A stretch of 64,000 bases of DNA, taken from JBBROS01 sp965199595. GTDB lineage: Bacteria; Pseudomonadota; Alphaproteobacteria; Acetobacterales; Acetobacteraceae. Under the pieces are notes generated by a model. It saw only the letters and a program-made list of their open reading frames with translations, had not been told where the DNA came from and ran no database searches. The position numbers and the translations under genes were made by a program. The DNA lies in NCBI GenBank assembly GCA_965199595.1, contig OZ241182.1:2046001-2110000 (forward strand). Reading direction: 5' to 3'. This document shows, piece after piece, positions 25,165 to 33,401 of the stretch. Every line of letters starts with the position of its first letter. Position 1 is the first letter of the stretch.

Positions 25165-26955
25165 TCAGGCGTCCTTGTACCAGTTGGCGAAGTCCCAGAT
25201 GTAGCTGTCGAAGCCGCTCACCTCGCATTGCAGCTTGTTCACCACGCCGGCGACGGACGGGCGGATGACGATGGGGATGACCACGACCTGCTTGATGACC
25301 ATGTCGTTGAGCTGGATGAAGAGCGCGGCCCGCGCCATGGGGTCCAGGGCGGCGATGGCCTTGGCATACAACGCGTCGTATTCCGGGCTCTGCCAGCGGG
25401 TGATATTGCGGCCCTGCCACTTATTGGCCTTCTGCGATGCCTCCGTGGAGAGGAACAGCTGCATCCAGACGCCGGGGTCCGGCAGGAGGGGGCCGGTCGT
25501 GTACATCTGCAGGTCGGCATAGAAATGCGGATAGGTGTCGGGGTTGGCCACGTCCGACGAGAAGAAGACGGAGGCGATCACCGATTTCAGCTCGACCTCG
25601 ATGCCCGCCTTCCTGAATGCCTGCTTTATGATCTGCTGGGTCTTCTGGCGCGGGCCGTTGGTGCTGGTCTGGAACAGCCATTTCAGCTGCTTGCCGTCCT
25701 TGGCCCGGATGCCGTCGGGACCCGGCTTGTAGCCGGCCTTGTCCAGCACCGCGATCGCCTTTTCGACGCTGAACTCGGTCCTGGTGTTCGGCGAGTTGAA
25801 GCGGGCCGGGTTGAACAGGATGTTCGAGGTGAGCGGCCCGCCGCGGCCGTAGATGAACTTGTGGACCGACTCGCGGTCGATCAGCAGCGAGACGGCTTCG
25901 CGAACCGCCGGGTCGGACAGGGTCGGGTGCCTGGTCTTCAGGCTGGACCGCTCGCCATCGACCTCCACGTTCGGATCGGTGCTGTTGATCTGGATGAACT
26001 CTTGGTTGCCGCCGAGTGTCACGCGGACCTTGCCTTTGCCGCTGCTCTCCAGCCGGGTGAGCACCTCGTCCTCGACCTGCAGGTTCCAGGCAAAATCGTA
26101 TTCGCCGGTCTGCAGCACCGCGCGGGCGGCCGAAGTGGCGTCCCCGCCGCCCTTCATCTCGACGGCATCGAAGAACGGCCGGTTGGCCATGTGGTAGTCG
26201 GGGTTGCGGGTGCCGGAGACGAGGTCGCCGGGGCGGAACTCCTTGAAGATGTAGGGGCCGGTGCCGACGGGCTTCAGGTTGTTGGGCGCATCGCGGGACT
26301 TGTCGCCGGAATAGGCCTCGAACAGGTGCTTGGGGATGATCTGGCCGTACGGGCCCACGAAGGCGTCGGCCCAGAAGCCCATCGGCTGCTCGGAGATGAT
26401 CTTGACGGTGAACTGGTCCACCTTCTCGACCTTGATGCTGTTGTAGGTGCCGGTGGTGACGGTCGCGGTGGCGGGGTTGCTGGAATAGGCCCAGTTGAAC
26501 ACCACGTCATCGGCGGTGAAGGGCGTGCCATCGTGCCACTTCACGTTCTGCTTCAGCTTCCAGATCACCCATTTGCCATCGGGCGACAGGCCGCCATTGT
26601 CGATGCTGGGCAGTTCGGCGGCCAGGATGGCGCGCAGCTCGCCCTGGGAGTCCCAGCCGGCCAACGGTTCGTAGAACAGGCGGGAGCCGTCCTGGTCCTT
26701 GGTGCCGGTCGCGAAATGCGGGTTGAGCAGCGTGGGGCCCTGCCACCACAGCAGCTTCAACGTGCCGCCGCCCCCGGCCTTGGTGGGCTTGTAGGCGGGT
26801 GCCGTCTGGGCATAGGCGACGCCGCCCAGGGCCAGCAGCTGCGTTGCCATGGGTGCTGTCAGCCCCAGGCCGATCATTCGGTTGACGAAGCCGCGGCGGG
26901 AGAGCCGGCCCTGCTTCACGCGGTTGATCGTGGCCTTGAGGTCCTGTTCGTCCAT
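25165..26955 (-). CDS. Peptide-type ABC importer substrate-binding protein (SBP_bac_5)
   Basis: This 596-residue periplasmic binding protein is larger than typical DppA. It has a twin-arginine leader (GRLSRRGFVNR, Arg20-Arg21) with a hydrophobic stretch and an AYAQ end, so it is probably exported folded by Tat. Family segments include VKWHDGTPFTADDVVFNWAY and NLKPVGTGPYIFKEFRPGDL. ATG 26955 is chosen because CCGGAG lies 8 bases upstream; a longer open frame to 27048 has no initiation site. It heads the five-gene importer operon. The downstream remnants of an FMN monooxygenase and an aldolase suggest an original role in using an organic compound. Confidence 0.92.
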   Translation of the reverse strand: MDEQDLKATINRVKQGRLSRRGFVNRMIGLGLTAPMATQLLALGGVAYAQTAPAYKPTKAGGGGTLKLLWWQGPTLLNPHFATGTKDQDGSRLFYEPLAGWDSQGELRAILAAELPSIDNGGLSPDGKWVIWKLKQNVKWHDGTPFTADDVVFNWAYSSNPATATVTTGTYNSIKVEKVDQFTVKIISEQPMGFWADAFVGPYGQIIPKHLFEAYSGDKSRDAPNNLKPVGTGPYIFKEFRPGDLVSGTRNPDYHMANRPFFDAVEMKGGGDATSAARAVLQTGEYDFAWNLQVEDEVLTRLESSGKGKVRVTLGGNQEFIQINSTDPNVEVDGERSSLKTRHPTLSDPAVREAVSLLIDRESVHKFIYGRGGPLTSNILFNPARFNSPNTRTEFSVEKAIAVLDKAGYKPGPDGIRAKDGKQLKWLFQTSTNGPRQKTQQIIKQAFRKAGIEVELKSVIASVFFSSDVANPDTYPHFYADLQMYTTGPLLPDPGVWMQLFLSTEASQKANKWQGRNITRWQSPEYDALYAKAIAALDPMARAALFIQLNDMVIKQVVVIPIVIRPSVAGVVNKLQCEVSGFDSYIWDFANWYKDA

Positions 26956-27076
26956 GCGTGAGGCTCCGGTCGATAACGGCTGGACTTGGACCATAGCAAC
27001 TCCGATGTCATCGGCAACGTACATCGCAATTGGCAACGTACAGCGCAAACCGGCCCGCCCATGCTATCAGGCGGCG

Positions 27077-27877
27077 ATGCTCCGCATTACGCTTCTGACA
27101 CTCTGTTTCGGCCTCGTCTCCATCGGGGCCTGGGCCGCGCCGGGCCTGTGCCCCGAGCATTTTGCCGGGGGCCGGTTGCCGGTTCTGGTCAACGCCAGGC
27201 TGACCGCGCTGACGCAGCCGCTCTGTTTCCAGGCATTCGCCGTGCTGCATTCGGGCGTGACCCGGACGCCGCTCTATTCCGCCGAGCACCTGACGCGCGA
27301 GGGCCTGCGGTCCGCGCGCGAGACCCCGCGCCAGGGGGAGTTCCATGCGGAGCCGCAGGTCCCGGCCGATCAGCGGGCGGAGCTGTCGGACTATGCCCGC
27401 AGCGGCTACGACCGTGGCCATCTGGCACCCAGCGGCGACATGCCCGACGCGGAGGCGCAGCAGGAAAGCTTCAGCCTCGCGAACATGGTGCCGCAGGATT
27501 CCAAGCTGAACCGTGGGCTGTGGGGAGGCATCGAGAGCGCCGTGCGCAGCTACGCGACCCGGCGCGGCACCCTGTTCGTGGTCACCGGCCCAGCCTTCGT
27601 CGGCGGTCAGCTGGCCAGCACCGGGGGGGTGATCGTGCCCACCGCCGTCTGGAAGGCCGTGCTCGACCCGGCCCGTGGCACCGCCGCGGCCTATGTCGCC
27701 CAGAACGATGACGGCGGCGCGTGGCAGGTGATGAGCATGGCCCAGCTCGCGAGCCTCACCGGGATCGAGGTGTTCCCGGGCCTGCCGCCGCAGTCGCGCA
27801 GCCGGGCCATGCGCCTGCCGAACCCCACGCCGCACCGCGGCCGATCCGCGAACCCCCGCGCAGGAGGACTGTTTTGA
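27077..27877 (+). CDS. Secreted DNA/RNA non-specific endonuclease (NUC1 family)
   Basis: This 266-residue protein has a signal peptide (LRITLLTLCFGLVSIGAWAA) and the NUC1/EndA catalytic motif DRGHLAPSGDM, in which His is the general base. Downstream, the metal-binding Asn region reads SFSLANMVPQDSKLNRGLW. Such enzymes cut single- and double-stranded DNA and RNA with Mg2+ and act outside the cytoplasm. ATG 27077 directly precedes the signal peptide. Its stop overlaps the start of a small gene that may be translated by coupling. Confidence 0.93.
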   Translation: MLRITLLTLCFGLVSIGAWAAPGLCPEHFAGGRLPVLVNARLTALTQPLCFQAFAVLHSGVTRTPLYSAEHLTREGLRSARETPRQGEFHAEPQVPADQRAELSDYARSGYDRGHLAPSGDMPDAEAQQESFSLANMVPQDSKLNRGLWGGIESAVRSYATRRGTLFVVTGPAFVGGQLASTGGVIVPTAVWKAVLDPARGTAAAYVAQNDDGGAWQVMSMAQLASLTGIEVFPGLPPQSRSRAMRLPNPTPHRGRSANPRAGGLF

Positions 27878-28134
27878 GCAAGCCCGCGATCACCCCCTTT
27901 GCCGATGATGCCGCCAGCGTGACGATCGCCGGTCTTACGGTGGAGAACGGCGCCGCCGCCATCGCCGTGTATGGCCAGACCGAGCTGACGCGCGACAAGG
28001 CGGGGCTCGCCAACGCACAGGCCCTGCTCGATTTCGCGCTGGCCGTGGTCCAGGTGCTGAAGGCGGACCCGGCGCTGCCGGCGAAGATCGCGCCGCCCAA
28101 GCCGGCCGGCACGGTGAAAAACCCGTTCAGCTGA
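27874..28134 (+). CDS. Small hypothetical protein coupled to the nuclease gene
   Basis: This 86-residue cytoplasmic protein starts at TTG 27874 with GGAGG 6 bases before it and a 4-base overlap with the nuclease stop. It comprises a beta-rich N-half (SVTIAGLTVENGAAAIAVYG) and a helix (LANAQALLDFALAVVQVLKA), ending in a Pro/Lys tail (VKNPFS). I recognise the general pattern from small hypothetical proteins in Acetobacteraceae but not a function. No signal peptide is present. Its stop region overlaps the 3' end of the convergent glycosyltransferase gene by 8 bases. Confidence 0.75.
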   Translation: MSKPAITPFADDAASVTIAGLTVENGAAAIAVYGQTELTRDKAGLANAQALLDFALAVVQVLKADPALPAKIAPPKPAGTVKNPFS

Positions 28135-29233
28135 ACAGTTCGGCCCAGCTGGCGAGCATGGTCCGCTGGTCATAGGCCGTTTCCGCGCGCTGGCGGTTGG
28201 CGGCGCCCAGGCGCTGCCGCAGCCCGGCATCGCCCATCAGCCGCCGCAGCGCATCGGCCAGCGCCGCAGCATCGGGCGGGACCACGAAGGCACGCTGCTC
28301 CGGGGGCAGCATGGTGGCGATGTCGCCGACGTCCGTGCTGGCGACCGGAAGCCCCGCCGCCATCGCCTCCAGCAGCGAAATCGGCATCTGTTCGGTGTCC
28401 GAGGACATGGCGAAGGCGTCGAGGGAGCGCAGCAGCGGCGCCGGGTCCGCCTGGTGCCCGGCCCAGTGCACGCGTGCGCCGATGCCGAGTTCGCCGGCCA
28501 GGGCGTGCAGCCGCTCGCGGTCCGGGCCGTCGCCGATGATCAGCAGGCGGCCCGGCACATCCTGCGCGAAGGCCCGCAGCAGCCGCCCGATGTTCTTCTC
28601 GGCCCGCAGGGCGGCGACGGTGCCGAGCAGCGGGCCTTCGCCGGATGTGGCCTGCATGGGGCCGGGGTCGAAGCGGGCGAGGTCGATGCCGTTCGGCACG
28701 TAGCGGAGCCGGGCCGGGTTCAGGCGCCAGATGTCGGTGGCGATGGCGCGCAACGTGAGGGACGGCACGACCACGGTGCGCCCGGCCAGGAACACCCGGC
28801 GCATCCACACCCGGCGCGGCAGTTGCCGGGTGCGTTCCTCGGGGCCGAAGCCGTCCTCGATATGGACGTGCGGAACCACCTGGTGCCGGTTGGCGATGGC
28901 CCAGTCCATGGTGCCCCAGTTGCTGGTGAGCAGCTTGGCCGGACGTATCGCCCGCAGCACGCCGCGCAGCTGGCGGATGGTGCCCAGCGTGTCGCGCTGG
29001 TTGATGCTGATGGCGGGGAAGCTGACATCGAGTCCGGGGTCGAGCCGTTCGCGGCAGGCGTGGTTGCCGTCCATGGCAATGATGGCGTGACGCCAGCGCG
29101 GGCCGAAATGATTGACGATGGTGGCAAACCGGGCCTGCACCCCACCCACCGCGAAGGAGGGGAAGGCGTGCAGCAGCAGAGGCGCCTGATCGCCGGAGGT
29201 CTTCGACACGCCTGCCACTCCAACCGGTTGCAT
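28127..29233 (-). CDS. Family 4 glycosyltransferase (GT-B), exopolysaccharide-type
   Basis: This 368-residue protein has the GT-B layout. The N-terminal lobe opens with LLLHAFPSFAVGGVQARFAT (a Gly-rich acceptor loop). The hinge carries RLRYVPNGIDLARFDPGP. The C-terminal lobe has GTVAALRAEKNIGRLLRAFA, then LLIIGDGPDRERLHALAGEL and the nucleotide-sugar motif SSDTEQMPISLLEAMAAGLP, whose Glu binds the sugar donor. ATG 29233 avoids a large overlap with the divergent asnB-like gene. It resembles transferases of exosortase-linked polysaccharide loci. The specific sugar is unknown. Confidence 0.9.
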   Translation of the reverse strand: MQPVGVAGVSKTSGDQAPLLLHAFPSFAVGGVQARFATIVNHFGPRWRHAIIAMDGNHACRERLDPGLDVSFPAISINQRDTLGTIRQLRGVLRAIRPAKLLTSNWGTMDWAIANRHQVVPHVHIEDGFGPEERTRQLPRRVWMRRVFLAGRTVVVPSLTLRAIATDIWRLNPARLRYVPNGIDLARFDPGPMQATSGEGPLLGTVAALRAEKNIGRLLRAFAQDVPGRLLIIGDGPDRERLHALAGELGIGARVHWAGHQADPAPLLRSLDAFAMSSDTEQMPISLLEAMAAGLPVASTDVGDIATMLPPEQRAFVVPPDAAALADALRRLMGDAGLRQRLGAANRQRAETAYDQRTMLASWAELFS

Positions 29234-29339
29234 CCGCGGACTTGAACGGGCCCCGGCTTCGTATGATGCTACCGGATCAGCGGGACTGCCGGAAGCGGCG
29301 CGTCTGGCGTTCAAGGTTGGCCTTCGAGGGAGAGCATCC

Positions 29340-31241
29340 ATGTGCGGCCTGGCCGGCATTTACGACCCCGCGGGCGGCCCCGTCGATCGCGGGCTGCTGG
29401 GGCGCATGACCACGGCGCTGTCGCATCGCGGCCCCGATGGCGACGGCTTCCACGTGGAGCCCGGCATCGGCTTCGGCCATCGCCGGCTCTCGATCGTGGA
29501 TGTGGCCGGCGGGCACCAGCCGATGTTCAACGAGGACCACTCGGTGGTCATCACCTTCAACGGCGAGATCTACAACTTCCCGGAGCTGCGCCCGAAGCTG
29601 CAGGCCCTGGGCCACGTGTTCCGCAACCGCTGCGACACGGAGGCGATCATCCACGCCTGGGAGAGCTGGGGGCCGGACTGCCTGCAGCACCTGCACGGCA
29701 TGTTCAGCTTCGTGCTGTGGGATCGCGACCGGCAGACACTGTTCATGGCGCGCGACCGGCTGGGCGAGAAGCCGCTGTACTATGCCCGGCGGCCCGACGG
29801 CAGCATGGTGTTCGGGTCCGAGATGGCGGCGCTGAACCCGGTGCCGGACCTGCCGCGGCAGATCTCGGCGGCGGCGGTCGATGATTTCTTCGCCTTCGGC
29901 TACGTGCCGGACCCGCATACGATCTATGATGGCATCCACAAGCTGGCCGCCGGGCACTACCTGCTGTTGCGCCCCGGCAGCCATGCGGCCCCGCGCCGCT
30001 ACTGGTCCGCCCCCACCACGGCCCGCCCGATGGCCGAGGCGGAGGCGCTGACCGCGATGCGCGCCGGGCTGGCGGCAGCCACCAGCCAGTGCCTGATGGC
30101 CGATGTGCCGCTGGGCGCCTTCCTGTCGGGCGGGGTGGACAGCAGCGCGGTGGTGGCGACCACCGCCGGGCTGCGGACGGAGCCGCTGGAGACCTTCACC
30201 ATCGGCTTTCCCGGTGCCGACGACGAGACGCCGTTGGCCCGGCTGGTGGCGCAGCGCTACGGCGCCGTGCAGCATCTGGGCCAGGCGGCGCCCGACTACC
30301 TGGACGCCGTGCGCGCCCAGGCGCGGATCTTCGGCGAGCCGTTCGGCGACAGCTCCGCAGTGCCGACCGAGGCGGTTTGCGCCCTGGCGCGCAAGCACGT
30401 GACGGTCGCGATGTCGGGCGACGGCGGGGACGAGGTGTTCGCGGGCTATCGGCGCTATCGCTGGCACCAGATGGCAGAGGCGGTGCGGTCCTACGTGCCG
30501 GCCCCGTTGCGTCGCGGCCTGCTGGGGCAGCTTGCGGCGGCCTATCCGAAGATGGACTGGGCGCCGCGCTGGCTGCGGGCCAAGCACACGCTCACCGAAA
30601 TCAGCCTCGACAGCGCGCTGGGCTATTACCGCACCATGGTGAAGGTGCACCACGACCAGCGGCGCGGCCTGTTCTCCACAACCCTGCGCGCCCAGCTGGA
30701 TGGCCACGACCCGGCCAGCCGTGTGGTCGACCTGATGCAGGCCAGCGATGAGGGCGACAGCCTGTTGCAGGCCCAGTACGTCGACGTGAACACCTACCTG
30801 CCGGGCGACATCCTGACCAAGGTGGACCGGACCAGCATGGCGCATTCGCTGGAGGTGCGGGCGCCGTTCCTGGACCATCGGCTGGTGGCCTGGGGCATGG
30901 CGCTGCCCGCCGGGCTGAAGCTGCGGGGGCAGGAGGGCAAGTATGTGCTCAAGAAGGCCATGGAGCCGCTGCTGCCGAACGACATCCTCTATCGGCGGAA
31001 GCAGGGGTTCGCTACTTCGCTGGCCCAGCTGTTCCGGCGCGAGGCGGGGCGGCTGCGCGAACGGCTGCTGCGGGGACCGATGCTGGACAGCGGCCTGTTC
31101 GACAGCGGCGCGGTCGCCGCGATGATCGACCGGCACGAGGACGGCCGGTCCGATCACTCCGGACCGCTCTGGCTGCTGTTGGCGTTCGAGGGCTTTCTGA
31201 TGGCCCAAACCGTACCGGCTTCGGAACGTGCCATCGAATAG
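29340..31241 (+). CDS. asnB: Asparagine synthase-type amidotransferase, exosortase-associated type
   Basis: This 633-residue enzyme has an N-terminal class II glutamine amidotransferase domain with nucleophile Cys2 (MCGLAGIYDPAG; also SHRGPDGDGFHVE and FNGEIYNFPELR). A C-terminal ATP-pyrophosphatase synthase domain follows (GAFLSGGVDSSAVVA, the SGGVDS P-loop, and MSGDGGDEVFAGYRRYRWH). It transfers glutamine nitrogen to aspartate or a related carboxylate. The overall pattern is closest to the amidotransferases that accompany exosortase and exopolysaccharide genes, and a glycosyltransferase is divergent next door, so it may modify a surface sugar rather than make free asparagine. Confidence 0.93.
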   Translation: MCGLAGIYDPAGGPVDRGLLGRMTTALSHRGPDGDGFHVEPGIGFGHRRLSIVDVAGGHQPMFNEDHSVVITFNGEIYNFPELRPKLQALGHVFRNRCDTEAIIHAWESWGPDCLQHLHGMFSFVLWDRDRQTLFMARDRLGEKPLYYARRPDGSMVFGSEMAALNPVPDLPRQISAAAVDDFFAFGYVPDPHTIYDGIHKLAAGHYLLLRPGSHAAPRRYWSAPTTARPMAEAEALTAMRAGLAAATSQCLMADVPLGAFLSGGVDSSAVVATTAGLRTEPLETFTIGFPGADDETPLARLVAQRYGAVQHLGQAAPDYLDAVRAQARIFGEPFGDSSAVPTEAVCALARKHVTVAMSGDGGDEVFAGYRRYRWHQMAEAVRSYVPAPLRRGLLGQLAAAYPKMDWAPRWLRAKHTLTEISLDSALGYYRTMVKVHHDQRRGLFSTTLRAQLDGHDPASRVVDLMQASDEGDSLLQAQYVDVNTYLPGDILTKVDRTSMAHSLEVRAPFLDHRLVAWGMALPAGLKLRGQEGKYVLKKAMEPLLPNDILYRRKQGFATSLAQLFRREAGRLRERLLRGPMLDSGLFDSGAVAAMIDRHEDGRSDHSGPLWLLLAFEGFLMAQTVPASERAIE

Positions 31242-31283
31242 CCTTACATCGCCATCGCGAAATGAACCTTGCATGATGCCGCA

Positions 31284-31300
31284 TTCGTGATACTCACGAA
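31284..31300. promoter_or_regulatory. Palindrome upstream of the XRE gene, candidate operator 1
   Basis: TTCGTGA-TAC-TCACGAA is a perfect 7-3-7 inverted repeat about 80 bases upstream of the XRE-type regulator gene. Size and symmetry fit a dimeric HTH-protein operator. Assignment to that regulator is inferred from proximity only. Confidence 0.4.
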
Positions 31301-31316
31301 CCGACATCAGGCGAGG

Positions 31317-31333
31317 CCAGACCGCCGGTCTGG
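31317..31333. promoter_or_regulatory. Palindrome upstream of the XRE gene, candidate operator 2
   Basis: CCAGACC-GCC-GGTCTGG is a second perfect 7-3-7 inverted repeat, centred 33 bases after the first and 45 bases before the regulator's start. The two share geometry but not half-site sequence, so they could bind different proteins, or one could be chance in GC-rich DNA. Confidence 0.35.
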
Positions 31334-31377
31334 ACTGGTGCAACGGCCAAGGCCTCGCGGACGAAAAGGACGCGTCG

Positions 31378-31818
31378 ATGACTGTAGCGCAGCCAGCGGG
31401 GCTTCAGGGTTGGCCCGAGACCGGCGAGGGCCGGACCGATGCACCGCGTGACCGGTTCCGCGCCAACCTGTCGCGGATTATGGCGGAACGCGGCATCACC
31501 CAGGCTGCCCTGGCCCGTACGATGGGCGTGTCCCGGGTCGCCGTCCATGCCTGGATCTGGGGCACCTGCTTTCCCGAGACCTCCCGGTTGCTGAAGCTGG
31601 CGCAGGCCCTCGACGTGCAGATCGGCACCCTGATGGAGGGCGGGGCGGGTTCGGCTGCCAAAGCCGGCAGCAGCAGCGACGAGGCAATGCTGCTGGACGC
31701 CTTCCGCAAGCTGCCGAAAACCGCACGTATGACGGTTCTGGCTGATGTGTTCGAGCTGTCGGCGCAACTCTCGGCGATGACGCCCGCTGCTTCGGCTACG
31801 GTCGAGATCGCTTCGTGA
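31378..31818 (+). CDS. XRE-family helix-turn-helix regulator
   Basis: This 146-residue cytoplasmic protein has a Cro/CI-type HTH at about residues 27-85 (RFRANLSRIMAERGITQAAL, then ARTMGVSRVAVHAWIWGT, then a helix ending in LLKLAQALDVQIGTLM). The C-terminal half is helical (SDEAMLLDAFRKLPKTARMT) and may mediate dimerisation. It stands alone, with two palindromes in its leader that could serve for autoregulation. Its targets are unknown. Confidence 0.85.
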   Translation: MTVAQPAGLQGWPETGEGRTDAPRDRFRANLSRIMAERGITQAALARTMGVSRVAVHAWIWGTCFPETSRLLKLAQALDVQIGTLMEGGAGSAAKAGSSSDEAMLLDAFRKLPKTARMTVLADVFELSAQLSAMTPAASATVEIAS

Positions 31819-31825
31819 GACGAAG

Positions 31826-31846
31826 CCCGGCGCCTATGCGCCCGGG
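31826..31846. terminator. GC-rich hairpin between the XRE gene and metQ
   Basis: CCCGGCGC and GCGCCCGGG flank the tetraloop CTAT, forming an 8-bp stem with one unpaired base. It sits between the convergent XRE gene and metQ and overlaps the metQ stop. No T-run is present, so termination is plausible but weakly supported. Confidence 0.3.
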
Positions 31847-32649
31847 ATCACCGCGCCTTTGAAGGTCGCCAGCACCCAGTCCTTCACCGCAGGCTCCGCA
31901 TAGGCGCCGGCGAGCTGCCTGGCCCAGGGCTTGGCCTCGTCGCCCTGGCGCACCACGACCAGGCAGCAGTACTGGCGGATGAGCGCCGTGTCGGGCTTCT
32001 CCACGATCAGGCTGTCGTGCAGCGGGTCCAGCCCAGCGGCCACGGCGTAGTTGCCGGTGATCGCCCCGGCATCCACGTCGGGCAGGGACTGGGCGATCTG
32101 TGCCGCGTCCAGCTCCATGACCCGGAGATCCTTGGGATTGGTCAGGATATCGGCGACGGAGGACTTGAAGTCACCGCCGTTGCGAAGCGTGATCAGCCCG
32201 GCCTGTGCCAGCAGCACCAGCGCGCGGCCGCCATTGGTCGGGTCGTTCGGAATGGCGACGCGGGCGCCGCGCGGCAGGTCCGCCGCGGTTTTCACCTTGG
32301 AGGCGAACACCGCCATCGCCGTCATCACCGTTCGCCCCACGGGCGCCAGCCTGTAGCCGCGATCCCTGATCTGCTGATCCAGGAACGGCTGGTGCTGATA
32401 GGTGTTGGCATCAATGTCGCCGCCGGCCAGCGCAGCATTGGGCTGGATGAAGTCGGAGAACTCCGTCACCTTCATCACCAGGCCCTGCGGCGCCAGGATC
32501 CCCTGCACCCGCTCCAGCACCTGGGCATGCACCCCGGCCGTGACGCCCACCCGCAGCGGCCTGGCGGTGGTGCCCGCGTCCTGCGCCCGGGCTGCATGGA
32601 TGAACGGGGCGGCGAGCGGGGCGGCGAGTAGCAGGCGGCGGGACAGCAT
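31834..32649 (-). CDS. metQ: Methionine ABC importer substrate-binding protein (NlpA family)
   Basis: This 271-residue periplasmic protein belongs to the NlpA/MetQ family, which binds L- or D-methionine. Typical segments are RVGVTAGVHAQVLERVQGIL, VTEFSDFIQPNAALAGGDID, ANTYQHQPFLDQQIRDRGYR and ARVAIPNDPTNGGRALVLLA. The leader (LSRRLLLAAPLAAPFIHAAR) lacks a lipobox, so it is probably a soluble periplasmic protein, not a lipoprotein. It lies 13 bases after metI on the minus strand. Confidence 0.94.
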   Translation of the reverse strand: MLSRRLLLAAPLAAPFIHAARAQDAGTTARPLRVGVTAGVHAQVLERVQGILAPQGLVMKVTEFSDFIQPNAALAGGDIDANTYQHQPFLDQQIRDRGYRLAPVGRTVMTAMAVFASKVKTAADLPRGARVAIPNDPTNGGRALVLLAQAGLITLRNGGDFKSSVADILTNPKDLRVMELDAAQIAQSLPDVDAGAITGNYAVAAGLDPLHDSLIVEKPDTALIRQYCCLVVVRQGDEAKPWARQLAGAYAEPAVKDWVLATFKGAVIPGA

Positions 32650-32662
32650 GGTGATCCTCAGG

Positions 32663-33319
32663 TCATCGGTGGGAGACCCGGCGCACCACGAGGTCCCCGA
32701 GCGTCTGCAATCCCTGCACGACGACGATCAGCAGGACAACCACCACCAGCATCACCTCAGGCATGAACCGCTGATAGCCGAAGCGGATGCCGAGATCGCC
32801 CAGGCCGCCGCCGCCCACGGCCCCGGCCATGGCCGAGAAGCCCACCAGCGACACCAGCGTGACGGTGATGGCGGCAACCAGGCCAGGGGCGGCCTCCGGC
32901 ACCAGCACCTTGGCGATGATCTGTCCGCGCGTGGCGCCCATCGCCTGCGCCGCCTCGATCAGCCCTGAATCCACCTCGCGCAGCGCCGTTTCGAACAGCC
33001 GGGCGATGAAGGCCGTTGCGGCGATCGAGAGCGGCACCGCGGCCGCCATGGTGCCGATGGAAGTGCCGGCGAGCAGGCGGGTGAACGGCACGACCGCCAC
33101 CATGAGGATGATGAACGGCACCGACCGGACCGCGTTGATCACCATGCCGAGCGGGCGGTTCATCCATGGATTGGCAGCGATATGGCCGGAGCCGGTGACC
33201 AGCAGCAGCAAGGCCAGCGGCAGCCCGAGCACGATGGATATGCCCGCGGCGATGCCCACCATGGCGGCGGTCTGCCAGAAGGCCTCGATCAGCAGCGTCT
33301 GCAGCATAGGCGTCAACAT
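32663..33319 (-). CDS. metI: Methionine ABC importer permease
   Basis: This 218-residue protein matches the length and pattern of MetI: five hydrophobic helices (GIAAGISIVLGLPLALLLLV at the start), the SVPFIILMVAVVPFTRLLAG segment and an EAA-type loop (LIEAAQAMGATRGQIIAKVL). ATG 33319 is chosen by comparison with the family; a longer open frame upstream runs into the divergent mltB gene. The usual ATPase gene metN, normally first in the cluster, is absent here; the next gene upstream is divergent. Confidence 0.93.
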   Translation of the reverse strand: MLTPMLQTLLIEAFWQTAAMVGIAAGISIVLGLPLALLLLVTGSGHIAANPWMNRPLGMVINAVRSVPFIILMVAVVPFTRLLAGTSIGTMAAAVPLSIAATAFIARLFETALREVDSGLIEAAQAMGATRGQIIAKVLVPEAAPGLVAAITVTLVSLVGFSAMAGAVGGGGLGDLGIRFGYQRFMPEVMLVVVVLLIVVVQGLQTLGDLVVRRVSHR

Positions 33320-33401
33320 GGCGCCATGATGGACTGCGGCGGCGATGGCACCAAGCGCATGTTGTTGCCGATGGGTGGGCCAATGTGGCACACCCGGCCG
33401 C

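Noticed and set aside
23926..26961. Open frame of about 1000 codons antisense to the second importer's binding protein and permeases
   Set aside because: Low-complexity His/Asp/Gly/Gln composition is typical of antisense frames, and the opposite strand holds well-matched importer genes.
33320..33401. Possible SAM riboswitch upstream of metI
   Set aside because: The 82-base divergent gap is too short for SAM-I and shows none of the conserved helices of SAM-II or SAM-IV that I could recognise.
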